Assembly (NCBI RefSeq): GCF_013365535.1
Contig: NZ_CP053590.1
Span: forward strand, 1,416,501 to 1,480,500
DNA from: Aquimarina sp. TRL1
Lineage (GTDB): Bacteria; Bacteroidota; Bacteroidia; Flavobacteriales; Flavobacteriaceae
DNA length: 64,000 nucleotides
Direction of reading: 5' to 3'
Positions 8,080-15,947 of the stretch are shown here, piece after piece. Below the pieces are notes generated by a model that saw nothing but the letters and a program-made list of their open reading frames with translations, made no database searches and was not told the DNA's origin. Positions within the stretch are counted from its first letter, which is position 1. Every line of letters begins with the position of its first letter. Both the position numbers and the translations under genes were made by a program.

Positions 8080-9135
8080 ATGAATAAAAAAGTACTCGTT
8101 GCCCCTCTGAACTGGGGACTAGGTCATGCTACACGATGTATTCCTATCGTGAATGCTTTATTGTCTGAAGGTTTTTCTCCTGTTATTGCATCTGATGGAG
8201 TTGCTTTATCGCTTTTAAAAAAAGAATTCCCGACCCTAGAAATGAAGGAGCTTCCTTCATACGATGTAACGTATTCAAAAAAAGCCAATCACTTCAAACT
8301 TAAAATGCTTCTTAATACGCCTAAAATTGCCCGGGCAATAAAAGAAGAGAAAAAGGCTACGAAAGAGATTATTTCATCAGGCGATTTTTGCGGGATTATT
8401 TCTGACAATCGACTGGGGGTACGCCATAAAAGCCTCCCTTCTGTTTTTATTACACACCAACTTACCGTACTAAGTGGAAAAACCACTGCAATCAGTACCA
8501 AAATCCACAACAAATACATTAAAAAATTTGACTCTTGCTGGGTTCCTGATATGGCTGGATCTCCTAATCTCAGCGGAGAACTGGGCCATCCTAAAAAAAG
8601 TTATATCCCCATCACCTATTTAGGTCCCCTGAGCAGGTTTACTCATGAAAACCTTCCTAAAAAATACGACATCATGATTTTGCTTTCCGGACCGGAACCG
8701 CAACGCAGTCTACTGGAAGAAAAGCTTATAAAAGAATTCAAGCAGAGTGATAAAAAAATTGTTTTTGTTAAAGGGCTTATAGAAGAAGAACACCGTTCTT
8801 ATACCGAAAACAATATTACAGTCCATAATTATCTCACAGGAAATACACTTCAGGATGCTATCAATAACAGCAAATTAATTATTTCCCGATCTGGATACAC
8901 TACGATTATGGACCTGGCAAAACTAAAGAAAAAGGCTTTCTTTATTCCTACACCCGGACAATTCGAACAAGAATACTTAGCCAAGATTTTATGTGAGAAC
9001 AAAATTGTTCCCAGTTGCTCTCAAGATGAATTTACACTTCAAAAATTACAAGATATCAATCACTATAAAGGATTACGGTGTTTTAGTACTGATATCAACT
9101 ACCGGGAATTGTTTAACCCGTTCCAGCGTAAATGA
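8080..9135 (+). CDS. MurG-like (GT-B) glycosyltransferase
   Basis: A 351-residue GT-B fold protein. The N-terminus VLVAPLNWGLGHATRCIPI is the glycine-rich GHATR motif of the MurG/UDP-glucuronosyl-type superfamily. The second half holds ILLSGPEPQR and the nucleotide-sugar site region IISRSGYTTIMDLAKLKKKAFFIPTP. No signal peptide or membrane span. It probably transfers a sugar to a lipid or surface glycan at the inner face of the membrane; donor and acceptor are unknown. Its last 63 bases overlap, in antisense, the 3' end of the phoR-like kinase gene. Confidence 0.85.
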   Translation: MNKKVLVAPLNWGLGHATRCIPIVNALLSEGFSPVIASDGVALSLLKKEFPTLEMKELPSYDVTYSKKANHFKLKMLLNTPKIARAIKEEKKATKEIISSGDFCGIISDNRLGVRHKSLPSVFITHQLTVLSGKTTAISTKIHNKYIKKFDSCWVPDMAGSPNLSGELGHPKKSYIPITYLGPLSRFTHENLPKKYDIMILLSGPEPQRSLLEEKLIKEFKQSDKKIVFVKGLIEEEHRSYTENNITVHNYLTGNTLQDAINNSKLIISRSGYTTIMDLAKLKKKAFFIPTPGQFEQEYLAKILCENKIVPSCSQDEFTLQKLQDINHYKGLRCFSTDINYRELFNPFQRK

Positions 9136-10152
9136 GAATTCACTTCCTACCCGGTAATCGCTTTCTACATAGATTCGCTCATGATGAGCTTCTATAATAT
9201 GCTTAACGATTGCCAGCCCAAGACCAGATCCTCCTTCTTTTCTGGAACCACTTTTATTTACTCTATAGAAGCGTTCAAATAATCTGGGGATATGACCCTG
9301 GGCTATTCCCTCTCCATTATCTGTTACCCGAACAATAACTTTATTTCTGATCAGGTTTTCTATACTTACTTCTGTAGTTCCGTCTTCCTTTCCATACTTA
9401 ATCGAATTGACTACTAAATTAGAAAGCACCTGCTGTATTTTTTCCTTATCCGCATGAACAATCACAGGCTCTAAATACTTCATATCAAAAGTCAGGACAA
9501 TATTTTTCTGAGAAGCTTTCATCTCATACAAATCAAAAACACTCTGCACCAGCTCTACAATATCAAAATTGGTATAATTAAGATTCAGGTCTCCCGCTTC
9601 CAGCTTGGTTATCATATCCAGATCTTTTACTATATAGATGAGTCGTTCTACTCCTTTAGCGGCTCTATTTAGATACTTCTCTCTAATAACAGGATCTTCC
9701 ATAGCACCATCCAACAACGTCAGAATATATCCCTGAACTGTAAATAATGGTGTTTTCAGTTCATGAGAAACATTCCCTATAAATTCTTTTCTATATGCCT
9801 CTCTTACTTTGAGGCTTTCTATTTCTGTTTTTCTGTTTTTTGCGAATTTCTCCACCTCGAGGATTAAAGTATCCATATTAGTTGTCACAGGAGTTTCCCC
9901 TACCGTTTCCGAATCCAAGAGTTCTACTTCATCATATATTTTTTTTACCCTGGTATAGATAAATTTTTCAGTCCTGTACTGAATAATAAAAAATACTGCT
10001 ACATAAATACTTATGGCAATACTAATCAAAACCCAAAAGGTTATTTCTGAAAAGAAATATAAAAAAACGCTCATGATGAGCGTTAATGATATAGTGATAT
10101 ACAAAGACGTAATAAGCGCAAACTTATACGACTTTTTAAAATTATCTGCCAT
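9073..10152 (-). CDS. PhoR-type membrane sensor histidine kinase
   Basis: A 359-residue kinase with two membrane helices (about 11-34 and 37-58), almost no periplasmic loop, a linker, HisKA with phospho-acceptor H130 (NVSHELKTPL) and a HATPase_c domain (N-box VLSNLVVNSIKYG, G1 DNGEGI, G2 GGSGLGLAI). The short sensor region resembles PhoR, which reads phosphate through transporter and PhoU contacts rather than through a periplasmic domain. The response regulator stop overlaps its ATG by one base. The neighbouring PiT-PhoU transporter, porin and TonB receptor support a phosphate-sensing role; this is inferred from context. Cytoplasmic-membrane protein. Confidence 0.9.
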   Translation of the reverse strand: MADNFKKSYKFALITSLYITISLTLIMSVFLYFFSEITFWVLISIAISIYVAVFFIIQYRTEKFIYTRVKKIYDEVELLDSETVGETPVTTNMDTLILEVEKFAKNRKTEIESLKVREAYRKEFIGNVSHELKTPLFTVQGYILTLLDGAMEDPVIREKYLNRAAKGVERLIYIVKDLDMITKLEAGDLNLNYTNFDIVELVQSVFDLYEMKASQKNIVLTFDMKYLEPVIVHADKEKIQQVLSNLVVNSIKYGKEDGTTEVSIENLIRNKVIVRVTDNGEGIAQGHIPRLFERFYRVNKSGSRKEGGSGLGLAIVKHIIEAHHERIYVESDYRVGSEFSFTLERVKQFPVVDISTKTP

Positions 10153-10835
10153 TATACTACAAACTTATATCCTACGCCTTTTATTGTTTTAAAGCTGTTA
10201 TCTCCTATTTTCTCTCTAAGTTTTCTAATATGTACATCGATAGTTCTTCCTCCTACAATTACTTCATTTCCCCATACCCGATCGAGAATATCTTCTCTTT
10301 TGAATACTTTTCCTGGCTTTGAAGCTAACAGGGATAAAAGTTCAAACTCTTTTCTTGGAAGCACAATCTCTCTTTTATCTTTTACGACTTTATATTCGTC
10401 TCTATTGATTTCCAGATCTCCTATTTTGACCACATTGACGACAGCTTCTTCTTCTTTCAGTCTTCGCAATAAAGCTTTTACCTTGCTCACTAAAACTTTT
10501 GGACGAATCGGCTTTGTGATATAGTCATCTGCTCCAGATTCAAATCCTGCCACCTGCGAATAATCTTCCCCTCTCGCTGTCAAAAATGTAATTAAAGTAT
10601 CTTGTAATTCTGGTAATTTACGGATTTGTTCACACGCTTCTATACCATCCATCTCTGGCATCATTACATCTAAAATAATCAACTGTGGCTTTTTTTTCTT
10701 TGCTACTTTAATAGCTTCGAGACCATTCTCTGCAGTAATCACATTATATCCTTCTGCAGTGAGATTATATCCTACAATCTCTAAAATATCAGGCTCATCA
10801 TCTACTAATAATATCGTAATATCTTTTATATTCAT
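10152..10835 (-). CDS. PhoB-type response regulator (OmpR family)
   Basis: A 227-residue regulator. The receiver domain (1-125) has the acidic pair D12/D13, phospho-acceptor D56 in ILDVMMPEMDG, the switch Thr in TARGE and Lys in ITKPIRP. A winged-helix DNA-binding domain (about 130-227) ends in VGGRTIDVHIRKLREKI and KTIKGVGYKF, which is close to PhoB/PhoP. It is co-transcribed with the downstream kinase (one-base overlap). A TAACA pair spaced 11 bp lies 76 bases upstream (10911-10926), so autoregulation is plausible. It is the obvious candidate to bind the TAACA repeats in front of the other genes of this locus. Confidence 0.92.
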   Translation of the reverse strand: MNIKDITILLVDDEPDILEIVGYNLTAEGYNVITAENGLEAIKVAKKKKPQLIILDVMMPEMDGIEACEQIRKLPELQDTLITFLTARGEDYSQVAGFESGADDYITKPIRPKVLVSKVKALLRRLKEEEAVVNVVKIGDLEINRDEYKVVKDKREIVLPRKEFELLSLLASKPGKVFKREDILDRVWGNEVIVGGRTIDVHIRKLREKIGDNSFKTIKGVGYKFVV

Positions 10836-10910
10836 AGTGTTTTTTGATTACACACATCCAGTGATAAATATACTATTTAATACGAAGTATACACACTTCT
10901 ATACACTTAG

Positions 10911-10926
10911 TAACAATATACTAACA
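10911..10926 (-). promoter_or_regulatory. Pho-box-like 11-bp direct repeat upstream of the regulator gene
   Basis: TAACA at 10911-10915 and again at 10922-10926 on the plus strand (TGTTA on the coding strand). A weaker third/fourth pair (TAACA 10943-10947, TAATA 10954-10958) lies further upstream. The orientation relative to the gene is the reverse of that seen for the transporter and porin genes, which lowers confidence. Confidence 0.5.
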
Positions 10927-11047
10927 TAAGGCTCTTTATATATAACATTAACTTAATATTTCCTTATCCCTTTCTAAGAACCTCCTCTATTCAGTACTTA
11001 GCGATCTTCCTAATCCATATCTTATCAAGCATTATTCTATAAAGATA

Positions 11048-11086
11048 AAAAAAAGCCAAATGTTAAAAAAACACTTGGCTTTTGCT
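11048..11086 (-). terminator. Rho-independent terminator of the PiT gene
   Basis: AAAAGCCAA at 11051-11059 pairs with TTGGCTTTT at 11075-11083 across a 15-base loop. It is 22 bases past the stop of the minus-strand transporter gene and, on that strand, is followed by a run of U (A-run at 11048-11054). It separates the transporter from the two-component operon. Confidence 0.75.
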
Positions 11087-11107
11087 TTTATAGTATCTAG
11101 GATCTTA

Positions 11108-13498
11108 TTACTCCTTATGTCCTCTGTAGGTCTCTAGCAGGTTCATTGTCGCAGTAATCAAATCTTTAGTTTCTAACAACAAGCCAAAGTATAAAGTCGT
11201 ATTCTTAGGACTGTTTTCTTCAGTACGTGTTCTCGCTACTTGTTTGTCTATTTTTTGATTTAATCGATCATACAATTCTTGTTTTTCATTGATAATCGTA
11301 TCAATATGATCAAAATCCCGGGTGTCGAAGATCCTTTTTATTTTTCCAAATAAATCATTCACTTGCACATCAATTTCTTTCAGATCTTTTATCTGATTAA
11401 ATCTAAGCTTTTTATGATTATTATTCACATGTTTATGTCCTGATTTTGTAATATATTCCAGGGATTGTGTAATGTCCTGAATATACCCTAAAATCGTAAT
11501 ATAGAAGTTACTGGCGCTTACACTAGATTCATCGAGATTCTTAATGAAATAGAAAATATTATCTCTTAATTCTTCTACTTCTGCATCTAGTTTCGAAATT
11601 CCTTTTTTAGTCTTTTTCAAAGCGATCAGATCATATTTTATAAGACTCTCTAGTGTATTTCCATAAATCTTGTTCGCTCTATTCACAAAGGACTTAATAT
11701 TATCTGCACTTTCTTCTATAACACCCTGAACAGAACTACTTTCAGATTTCTTCAATCGATCTTCCTCTTTTTCTGCTTTCGCTCTCTTTCTGTAATTCAG
11801 CGTATTTCTTACCAATAACACAACAGCAATCAACAATAGGATTGCAATCATTACCGTTCCTCCTAAATGAATCAGGAAAGCTAGTGTAGCAGATGCCACA
11901 AAAGCGATAAAGGCTGTAAAGAACCACCCTCCGATCACATTAAATACTCCGGCAACTCGGTATACAGCACTTTCACTGCCCCAGGCCCTATCTGATAAAG
12001 AGGTACCCATGGCCACCATAAAAGTAACATAGGTAGTAGATAATGGCAATTTCATAGAAGTTGCTATAGAGATCAATACTCCCGCTACCATTAGGTTTAC
12101 TGCTGCTCTTACTTTATCAAAAGCCGGCATTTCATATTTTTTGTCCTTGGCAATGGCAATAACCGGTTTCTCAAATTGTTTTTCGATTTTCGCCTGTACT
12201 GAAGCCGGTAGTATTGCTGATGCGTACTGAGACATTAACATTGCACCACGAACAACTCCTCTGGACAAGAAATTAGGTGTAAAACGTTCTCTGGATTCCC
12301 CTTCTCTAGAAAGGTTAATCTCTGTTTCTGCTACATATCTGGCTTTCTTAGAAAACCACAATGTCAATACCATTACCAATCCTGCTCCAAATAACAGTAA
12401 GGTAGGTGTATCCACTTTCTTACCAAGAATAGCCATCGAAAACTCATGCGCCGGTACTCCAGAAGCAGACCAGGCTTCGTATGATTGCCATGCTGCCACA
12501 GGAACTCCAATAAAGTTTACCAAATCATTCCCTGCAAAAGCCAATGCCAACGCAAATGTCCCTACAATTATGATAATCTTATAAATATCGATTTTAAAAA
12601 CGCTTATCAATAAGTAGGACAATGCAGATAAAATTACAAATCCAATCCCTACTATTGGCAAAACATATATCTCTAATAACCCTCTTAGTGTAAGAGAAAC
12701 AGTTCCTGCTTCTTCACTGATTTTTACAAAATCTTTTTTCGCTTTAGCCAATTCTTTCACCGACTCAAAAGAGGTAGAGAAAAAATCATTCGCCCAATCT
12801 AATAATCCACTTGCACCTCCACTATATATAACATCTACAATTGATTTTGCATAGCTAGTTCCTTTAATACCTTTTATAAAAATAAAGTACAGAATAGCTG
12901 TTAAGGCAATTCCTCCGAATAAGGCACCAACCCATTTTGCTTTTTTCTCAAACTGAAAAGACAGCAATAATCTGGTTACATATTGCACAATGGCTCCTAC
13001 AGAAAAGGCAACTGCAACAGAAAGAAGAATCCCCGAAATAATCTGAGTTGCTTTTTTTGTATTTATAAAATGCCCCAAATCAGAGGTTGTCAAAGAAGAA
13101 TCTGCTCCGATCTTAATCAAAGCAACACATACTGCTGCTCCTAACAATTCAAATACAATCGATACCGTTGTGGATGTAGGCATCCCCAGGGTATTAAAAA
13201 AATCCAGTAATAATATATCTGTGATCATTACAGCCATGAAAATGATCATAATCTCATCAAAATAAAATTCTCCGGGAACAAAAATCCCTTTCCTCGCCAC
13301 TTCCATCAAACCACTGGAAAAAATAGCTCCCGCAGCAATCCCTATACTTGCAACGATCATTATCGTTCTGAACGATATTGCCTTAGAACCTATGGCAGAG
13401 TTCAGAAAGTTCACAGCGTCATTACTGACCCCAACCACTAGATCTGCCACTGCCAAAATAGCCAGCGCAACAATCATTAAAATGTAAATGTCACTCAT
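11108..13498 (-). CDS. PiT-family inorganic phosphate transporter fused to a PhoU-like domain
   Basis: A 796-residue protein. The N-terminal ~570 residues hold about a dozen membrane helices with the two PiT/PHO-4 signatures: GVSNDAVNFLNSAIGSKA near residues 23-40 and GNDLVNFIGVPVAAWQSY near 322-339. PiT carriers import phosphate (or metal phosphate) with protons or sodium. The C-terminal ~210 residues are soluble, helical and resemble a PhoU domain, which elsewhere is often a separate gene next to PiT. The fusion could let the transporter report phosphate flux to the kinase encoded nearby. Three TAACA units spaced 11 bp precede the gene. Inner membrane. Confidence 0.93.
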   Translation of the reverse strand: MSDIYILMIVALAILAVADLVVGVSNDAVNFLNSAIGSKAISFRTIMIVASIGIAAGAIFSSGLMEVARKGIFVPGEFYFDEIMIIFMAVMITDILLLDFFNTLGMPTSTTVSIVFELLGAAVCVALIKIGADSSLTTSDLGHFINTKKATQIISGILLSVAVAFSVGAIVQYVTRLLLSFQFEKKAKWVGALFGGIALTAILYFIFIKGIKGTSYAKSIVDVIYSGGASGLLDWANDFFSTSFESVKELAKAKKDFVKISEEAGTVSLTLRGLLEIYVLPIVGIGFVILSALSYLLISVFKIDIYKIIIIVGTFALALAFAGNDLVNFIGVPVAAWQSYEAWSASGVPAHEFSMAILGKKVDTPTLLLFGAGLVMVLTLWFSKKARYVAETEINLSREGESRERFTPNFLSRGVVRGAMLMSQYASAILPASVQAKIEKQFEKPVIAIAKDKKYEMPAFDKVRAAVNLMVAGVLISIATSMKLPLSTTYVTFMVAMGTSLSDRAWGSESAVYRVAGVFNVIGGWFFTAFIAFVASATLAFLIHLGGTVMIAILLLIAVVLLVRNTLNYRKRAKAEKEEDRLKKSESSSVQGVIEESADNIKSFVNRANKIYGNTLESLIKYDLIALKKTKKGISKLDAEVEELRDNIFYFIKNLDESSVSASNFYITILGYIQDITQSLEYITKSGHKHVNNNHKKLRFNQIKDLKEIDVQVNDLFGKIKRIFDTRDFDHIDTIINEKQELYDRLNQKIDKQVARTRTEENSPKNTTLYFGLLLETKDLITATMNLLETYRGHKE

Positions 13499-13541
13499 CT
13501 AATTATTTTTAAAATGCAAATATTACAATCAATTTCTAGTT

Positions 13542-13571
13542 CAATGTTACCTTATTGTTATGTCCCTGTTA
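13542..13571 (-). promoter_or_regulatory. Triple Pho-box-like repeat and -33 element of the PiT gene
   Basis: On the coding (minus) strand TAACA occurs three times at an exact 11-bp period (plus-strand coordinates 13567-13571, 13556-13560, 13545-13549). A TTG (13544-13542) follows at once as a possible -33 element, and AATATTTG lies 17 bases further on (-7). All of this sits in the 87-base gap between the porin stop and the transporter start, so the transporter has its own regulated promoter. Confidence 0.7.
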
Positions 13572-13585
13572 TAGAACGTATTTTC

Positions 13586-14782
13586 CTACAAATGAATATC
13601 CATTTGTATTCTAAACAGTAAACCATTCCCTTTTCCTCCAATCGTAGTATAACTAAGATCAGATTGAACTTTTAAGTTATGCCCCGCAATATACTTTGAA
13701 ATCCCTAATGTATACTGTTCTTCTATTAATTTATTCACTTCCTTATCAAAATTAACAGAAGTATATCTTCCTGCAATCTCCCAATTATTTTTTAGCAGGT
13801 ACCCTGCCTGCATATTCAATGCATTTCCAACCTGTACAACATCACCGGTTTCCGTTCCATTTTCGTCTACCGCAACTGGCTCATCTGCATCTCTATCTGC
13901 AAATTCTCCCATAAAAGAAAAACCTTTATACTTAAACATCGCATCTACAAAAACAGTTTGAATATCAGTTTCATAAAACCCTGTCTGTGTTCGCATATAA
14001 TCCCCCATATTACTTCTTGTTTTCACTGCATTACTATTATAATCATATGCTGCAGCAAATGCCAACTTTGGAGTTTCCTCTCTTTTCAGATCTCCTCCTT
14101 TATAATCTCCTTTTCCTTTGAACTTCCCAAAAGGCAACAATTCTACCTTGGCAGTATATTGATGACCTCCCAAATTTCCAGTAGTCACATTTCTACCTTC
14201 TCCCTGAGAAACTGCAATAGCTTCTCTAATGATAAAGTTATCTGAGATATTAAAATGGTGTCGTAATTGAAGTCCCATATCACGATCAATATTAAACCTG
14301 CTGTTCAACCTGGAGCGGTCTACTAACTGCATATTACCAGAAGAAATGACACGCTCTCTGTTTCCAGGAAGTTTTGTCTGACCAACCCACAAAACAAAAT
14401 TTTCATAAAAATTCCATTTTACTACAGCGTCCAATATATATCTGGGAGTATCTCCCGTAAATTCTGATCCTCCGGAAAGATCCCTGTTAGAAAGTCCTAA
14501 TTCTATCTTATATTGAAGCTTTGGAGAATATGCAAAACCATTAAACTTTAATCGAGCACGACGTACCAAAAAGTTGGATTCTAACTTCCCTATATCTCCA
14601 TTATCTATATCCCATGAAGAAGTTGAAAGAAATTGCATTCTGGGAGCAAATTTCACACTCCAGGAGCTATCTTTTGCTACTACGTTTAAAATTCCTTTTC
14701 CAAATTTTGTAGAAGCTTCCTGACCTTGTATCGAAGAAATAGCACACAAGAGCCCTACTACAAGTGTAGTTAATAATCTCAT
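13586..14782 (-). CDS. Phosphate-selective porin O/P family outer-membrane protein
   Basis: A 398-residue beta-barrel protein with an N-terminal signal peptide (cut near IQGQEAS, about residue 20). Alternating hydrophobic strands and aromatic girdles run through it, with the OprO/OprP-like features FLVRRARLKFNGFAYSPKL near residue 70 and RFNIDRDMGLQLR near 165; it ends in a typical outer-membrane strand. Family members form trimeric channels favouring phosphate or polyphosphate. The gene precedes the PiT transporter and has its own TAACA repeat promoter. Substrate preference is inferred from family and location. Confidence 0.88.
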   Translation of the reverse strand: MRLLTTLVVGLLCAISSIQGQEASTKFGKGILNVVAKDSSWSVKFAPRMQFLSTSSWDIDNGDIGKLESNFLVRRARLKFNGFAYSPKLQYKIELGLSNRDLSGGSEFTGDTPRYILDAVVKWNFYENFVLWVGQTKLPGNRERVISSGNMQLVDRSRLNSRFNIDRDMGLQLRHHFNISDNFIIREAIAVSQGEGRNVTTGNLGGHQYTAKVELLPFGKFKGKGDYKGGDLKREETPKLAFAAAYDYNSNAVKTRSNMGDYMRTQTGFYETDIQTVFVDAMFKYKGFSFMGEFADRDADEPVAVDENGTETGDVVQVGNALNMQAGYLLKNNWEIAGRYTSVNFDKEVNKLIEEQYTLGISKYIAGHNLKVQSDLSYTTIGGKGNGLLFRIQMDIHL

Positions 14783-14809
14783 TTATCAAGTATTAGTTTT
14801 TGTCGGAGG

Positions 14810-14842
14810 CAAATAACCAACATTCATGTTAACTAAATGTTA
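14810..14842 (-). promoter_or_regulatory. Pho-box promoter of the porin gene
   Basis: Read on the minus strand: TAACA (14842-14838), 6 bases, TAACA (14831-14827), 9 bases, then the -7-like octamer GTTATTTG (14817-14810) followed by CC. The start codon is at 14782, giving a leader of about 20 bases. The spacing is identical to that in front of the TonB receptor gene. Confidence 0.7.
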
Positions 14843-14911
14843 ACTAAATATTTTATAAAGATTATCTTACAGAAAAACCGCAAAAAAACACACCTTGAAG
14901 TTTTTAGGCAT

Positions 14912-14940
14912 AAAAAAAGGCTGACTGGCCTAGTCAGCCT
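14912..14940 (-). terminator. Orphan minus-strand terminator between divergent genes
   Basis: A perfect 9-bp stem (AGGCTGACT 14918-14926 with AGTCAGCCT 14932-14940, 5-base loop); the A-run 14912-14918 gives a U-tract on the minus strand. It lies upstream of the porin promoter, and no minus-strand gene precedes it, so it would end an unannotated transcript. The rest of this ~520-base gene-free stretch (14783-15310) holds the porin promoter, an inverted repeat and the promoter of the next gene; 14976-15210 is AT-rich with no ORF I can support. Confidence 0.65.
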
Positions 14941-15214
14941 CGTATTTCAAAAATCCAAGTCGACAAAAACTAATACGATTCTTTGAACTACATGTCAATC
15001 ATATGATTCGACAAAACTATTTTATTCCTGCCTTCTGTATGTTACCCAAACTTTAAACTAACGTTAAAGATGTTAAGAAACAATTAAGTCCATTTATCTT
15101 CTGGTAACAAAAAAACTGCTCTAAAATAGCACGCTCTTTTAAGAATAAAACAACTTCATTTTTACAAAAAACAAGAAACACTAAACACTAACAATCAGCA
15201 CATTAAAACTTCAA

Positions 15215-15269
15215 TGTTAATTTAATGTTATCAAAACATTGATTTTATGTAAAATATTTATTACTTTTA
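15215..15269 (+). promoter_or_regulatory. Pho-box-like promoter of the small MORN-like gene
   Basis: TGTTA at 15215-15219 and 15226-15230 (11-bp period; TAACA on the other strand), then TTG (15239-15241) as a -33 element, 20 bases, and TActTTTA (15262-15269) as the -7 element. Transcription would start near 15276. The repeat also reads in the TAACA orientation toward the minus strand, so it might serve a leftward transcript as well. Confidence 0.6.
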
Positions 15270-15310
15270 TAATCAGATAAATGACGATTAATGTATTAAC
15301 AATGACAGCA

Positions 15311-15670
15311 ATGAAAAGAATTATCACCTCAATAACATTATTATGCTCTGTTGCTTTATTTGCACAGGAGACAAAACCTACTTTTGAAAAACAGGGAGAT
15401 CTTATAAAGGGAACTTTCTATCATGATAACGGGCAAGTACGCCAAGAAGGGTTTTACAAGAACAAAAAATTACATGGAAAATGGGTCTCTTATGACGCTA
15501 CGGGAAAAAAGATCTCCATGGGACAATATAATAACGGTATAAAAACAGGAAAATGGTTTTTCTGGAATGAAGACAAATTATCTGAAGTAAATTATACTGA
15601 TAACAAGATAGCATCTGCCACAACCTGGTCAGATAAGAATAATGTTGTTGTTAACTACAATAACCAATAA
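15311..15670 (+). CDS. Small secreted MORN/YwqK-like protein
   Basis: From the ATG at 15311 the protein has 119 residues: a signal peptide (KRIITSITLLCSVALFAQ) and then three repeats of the MORN/YwqK type (GTFYHDNGQVRQEGFYKN, HGKWVSYDATGKKISMGQYN, TGKWFFWNEDKLSEVNY). Upstream in-frame ATGs (15281, 15302) would add residues that spoil the signal peptide. Such repeats bind membranes or act as structural beta-hairpins; no enzymatic function is known. Its place between the porin and the TonB receptor, with an 11-bp TGTTA/TAACA repeat in its promoter, suggests it belongs to the phosphate response. Confidence 0.8.
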   Translation: MKRIITSITLLCSVALFAQETKPTFEKQGDLIKGTFYHDNGQVRQEGFYKNKKLHGKWVSYDATGKKISMGQYNNGIKTGKWFFWNEDKLSEVNYTDNKIASATTWSDKNNVVVNYNNQ

Positions 15671-15706
15671 TATACCCCCAAGCCTACATTACTATTACAT
15701 ATGCTA

Positions 15707-15736
15707 TACGCGCATACTTATATAAGTATACGCGTA
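15707..15736. repeat. 30-bp imperfect palindrome after the MORN-like gene
   Basis: The 16-bp perfect palindrome ATACTTATATAAGTAT (15714-15729) is flanked by a C/A mismatch and then matching TACGCG/CGCGTA arms. It lies 36 bases beyond the stop codon and directly before a second, perfect palindrome. It could be an RNA stem or an operator; no U-tract follows. Confidence 0.5.
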
Positions 15737-15741
15737 CATAA

Positions 15742-15787
15742 AAAATTAAAACAGCCATTATATCGATATAATGGCTGTTTTAATTTT
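15742..15787 (+). terminator. Terminator built on a perfect 46-bp palindrome
   Basis: The 23-bp half-sites are fully complementary about a centre between 15764 and 15765 (core ACAGCCATTATAT, then CG at the centre). The outer A4TTA4 / T4AAT4 arms supply an A-tract and U-tract, so it could terminate in both directions. It most likely ends the MORN-like gene transcript. The remaining gap to the TonB receptor (15788-15947) is AT-rich with no ORF I can support. Confidence 0.7.
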
Positions 15788-15947
15788 GCAAACTCTTTAT
15801 TTTTTAACATTTTGTTTACAATTTAGTCTGGTTCTCAATAACAACTCTTCACTACTTTCAAGCTCCTAGAAAACATCTTTCTTCCCTGTAAATCAAAACA
15901 GTACTCCTCCTTACACCTCTCTTTGTATATAATCACTATTACCTGGG

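Larger units (their letters stand above)
14791..14975. repeat. 15-bp inverted repeat flanking the orphan hairpin
   Basis: TATTAGTTTTTGTCG at 14791-14805 is the exact reverse complement of 14961-14975. The left copy forms the first bases of the porin mRNA leader. The right copy points the other way, toward the small secreted protein gene. The arms are 155 bases apart and enclose the porin promoter and the minus-strand terminator. Confidence 0.6.
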
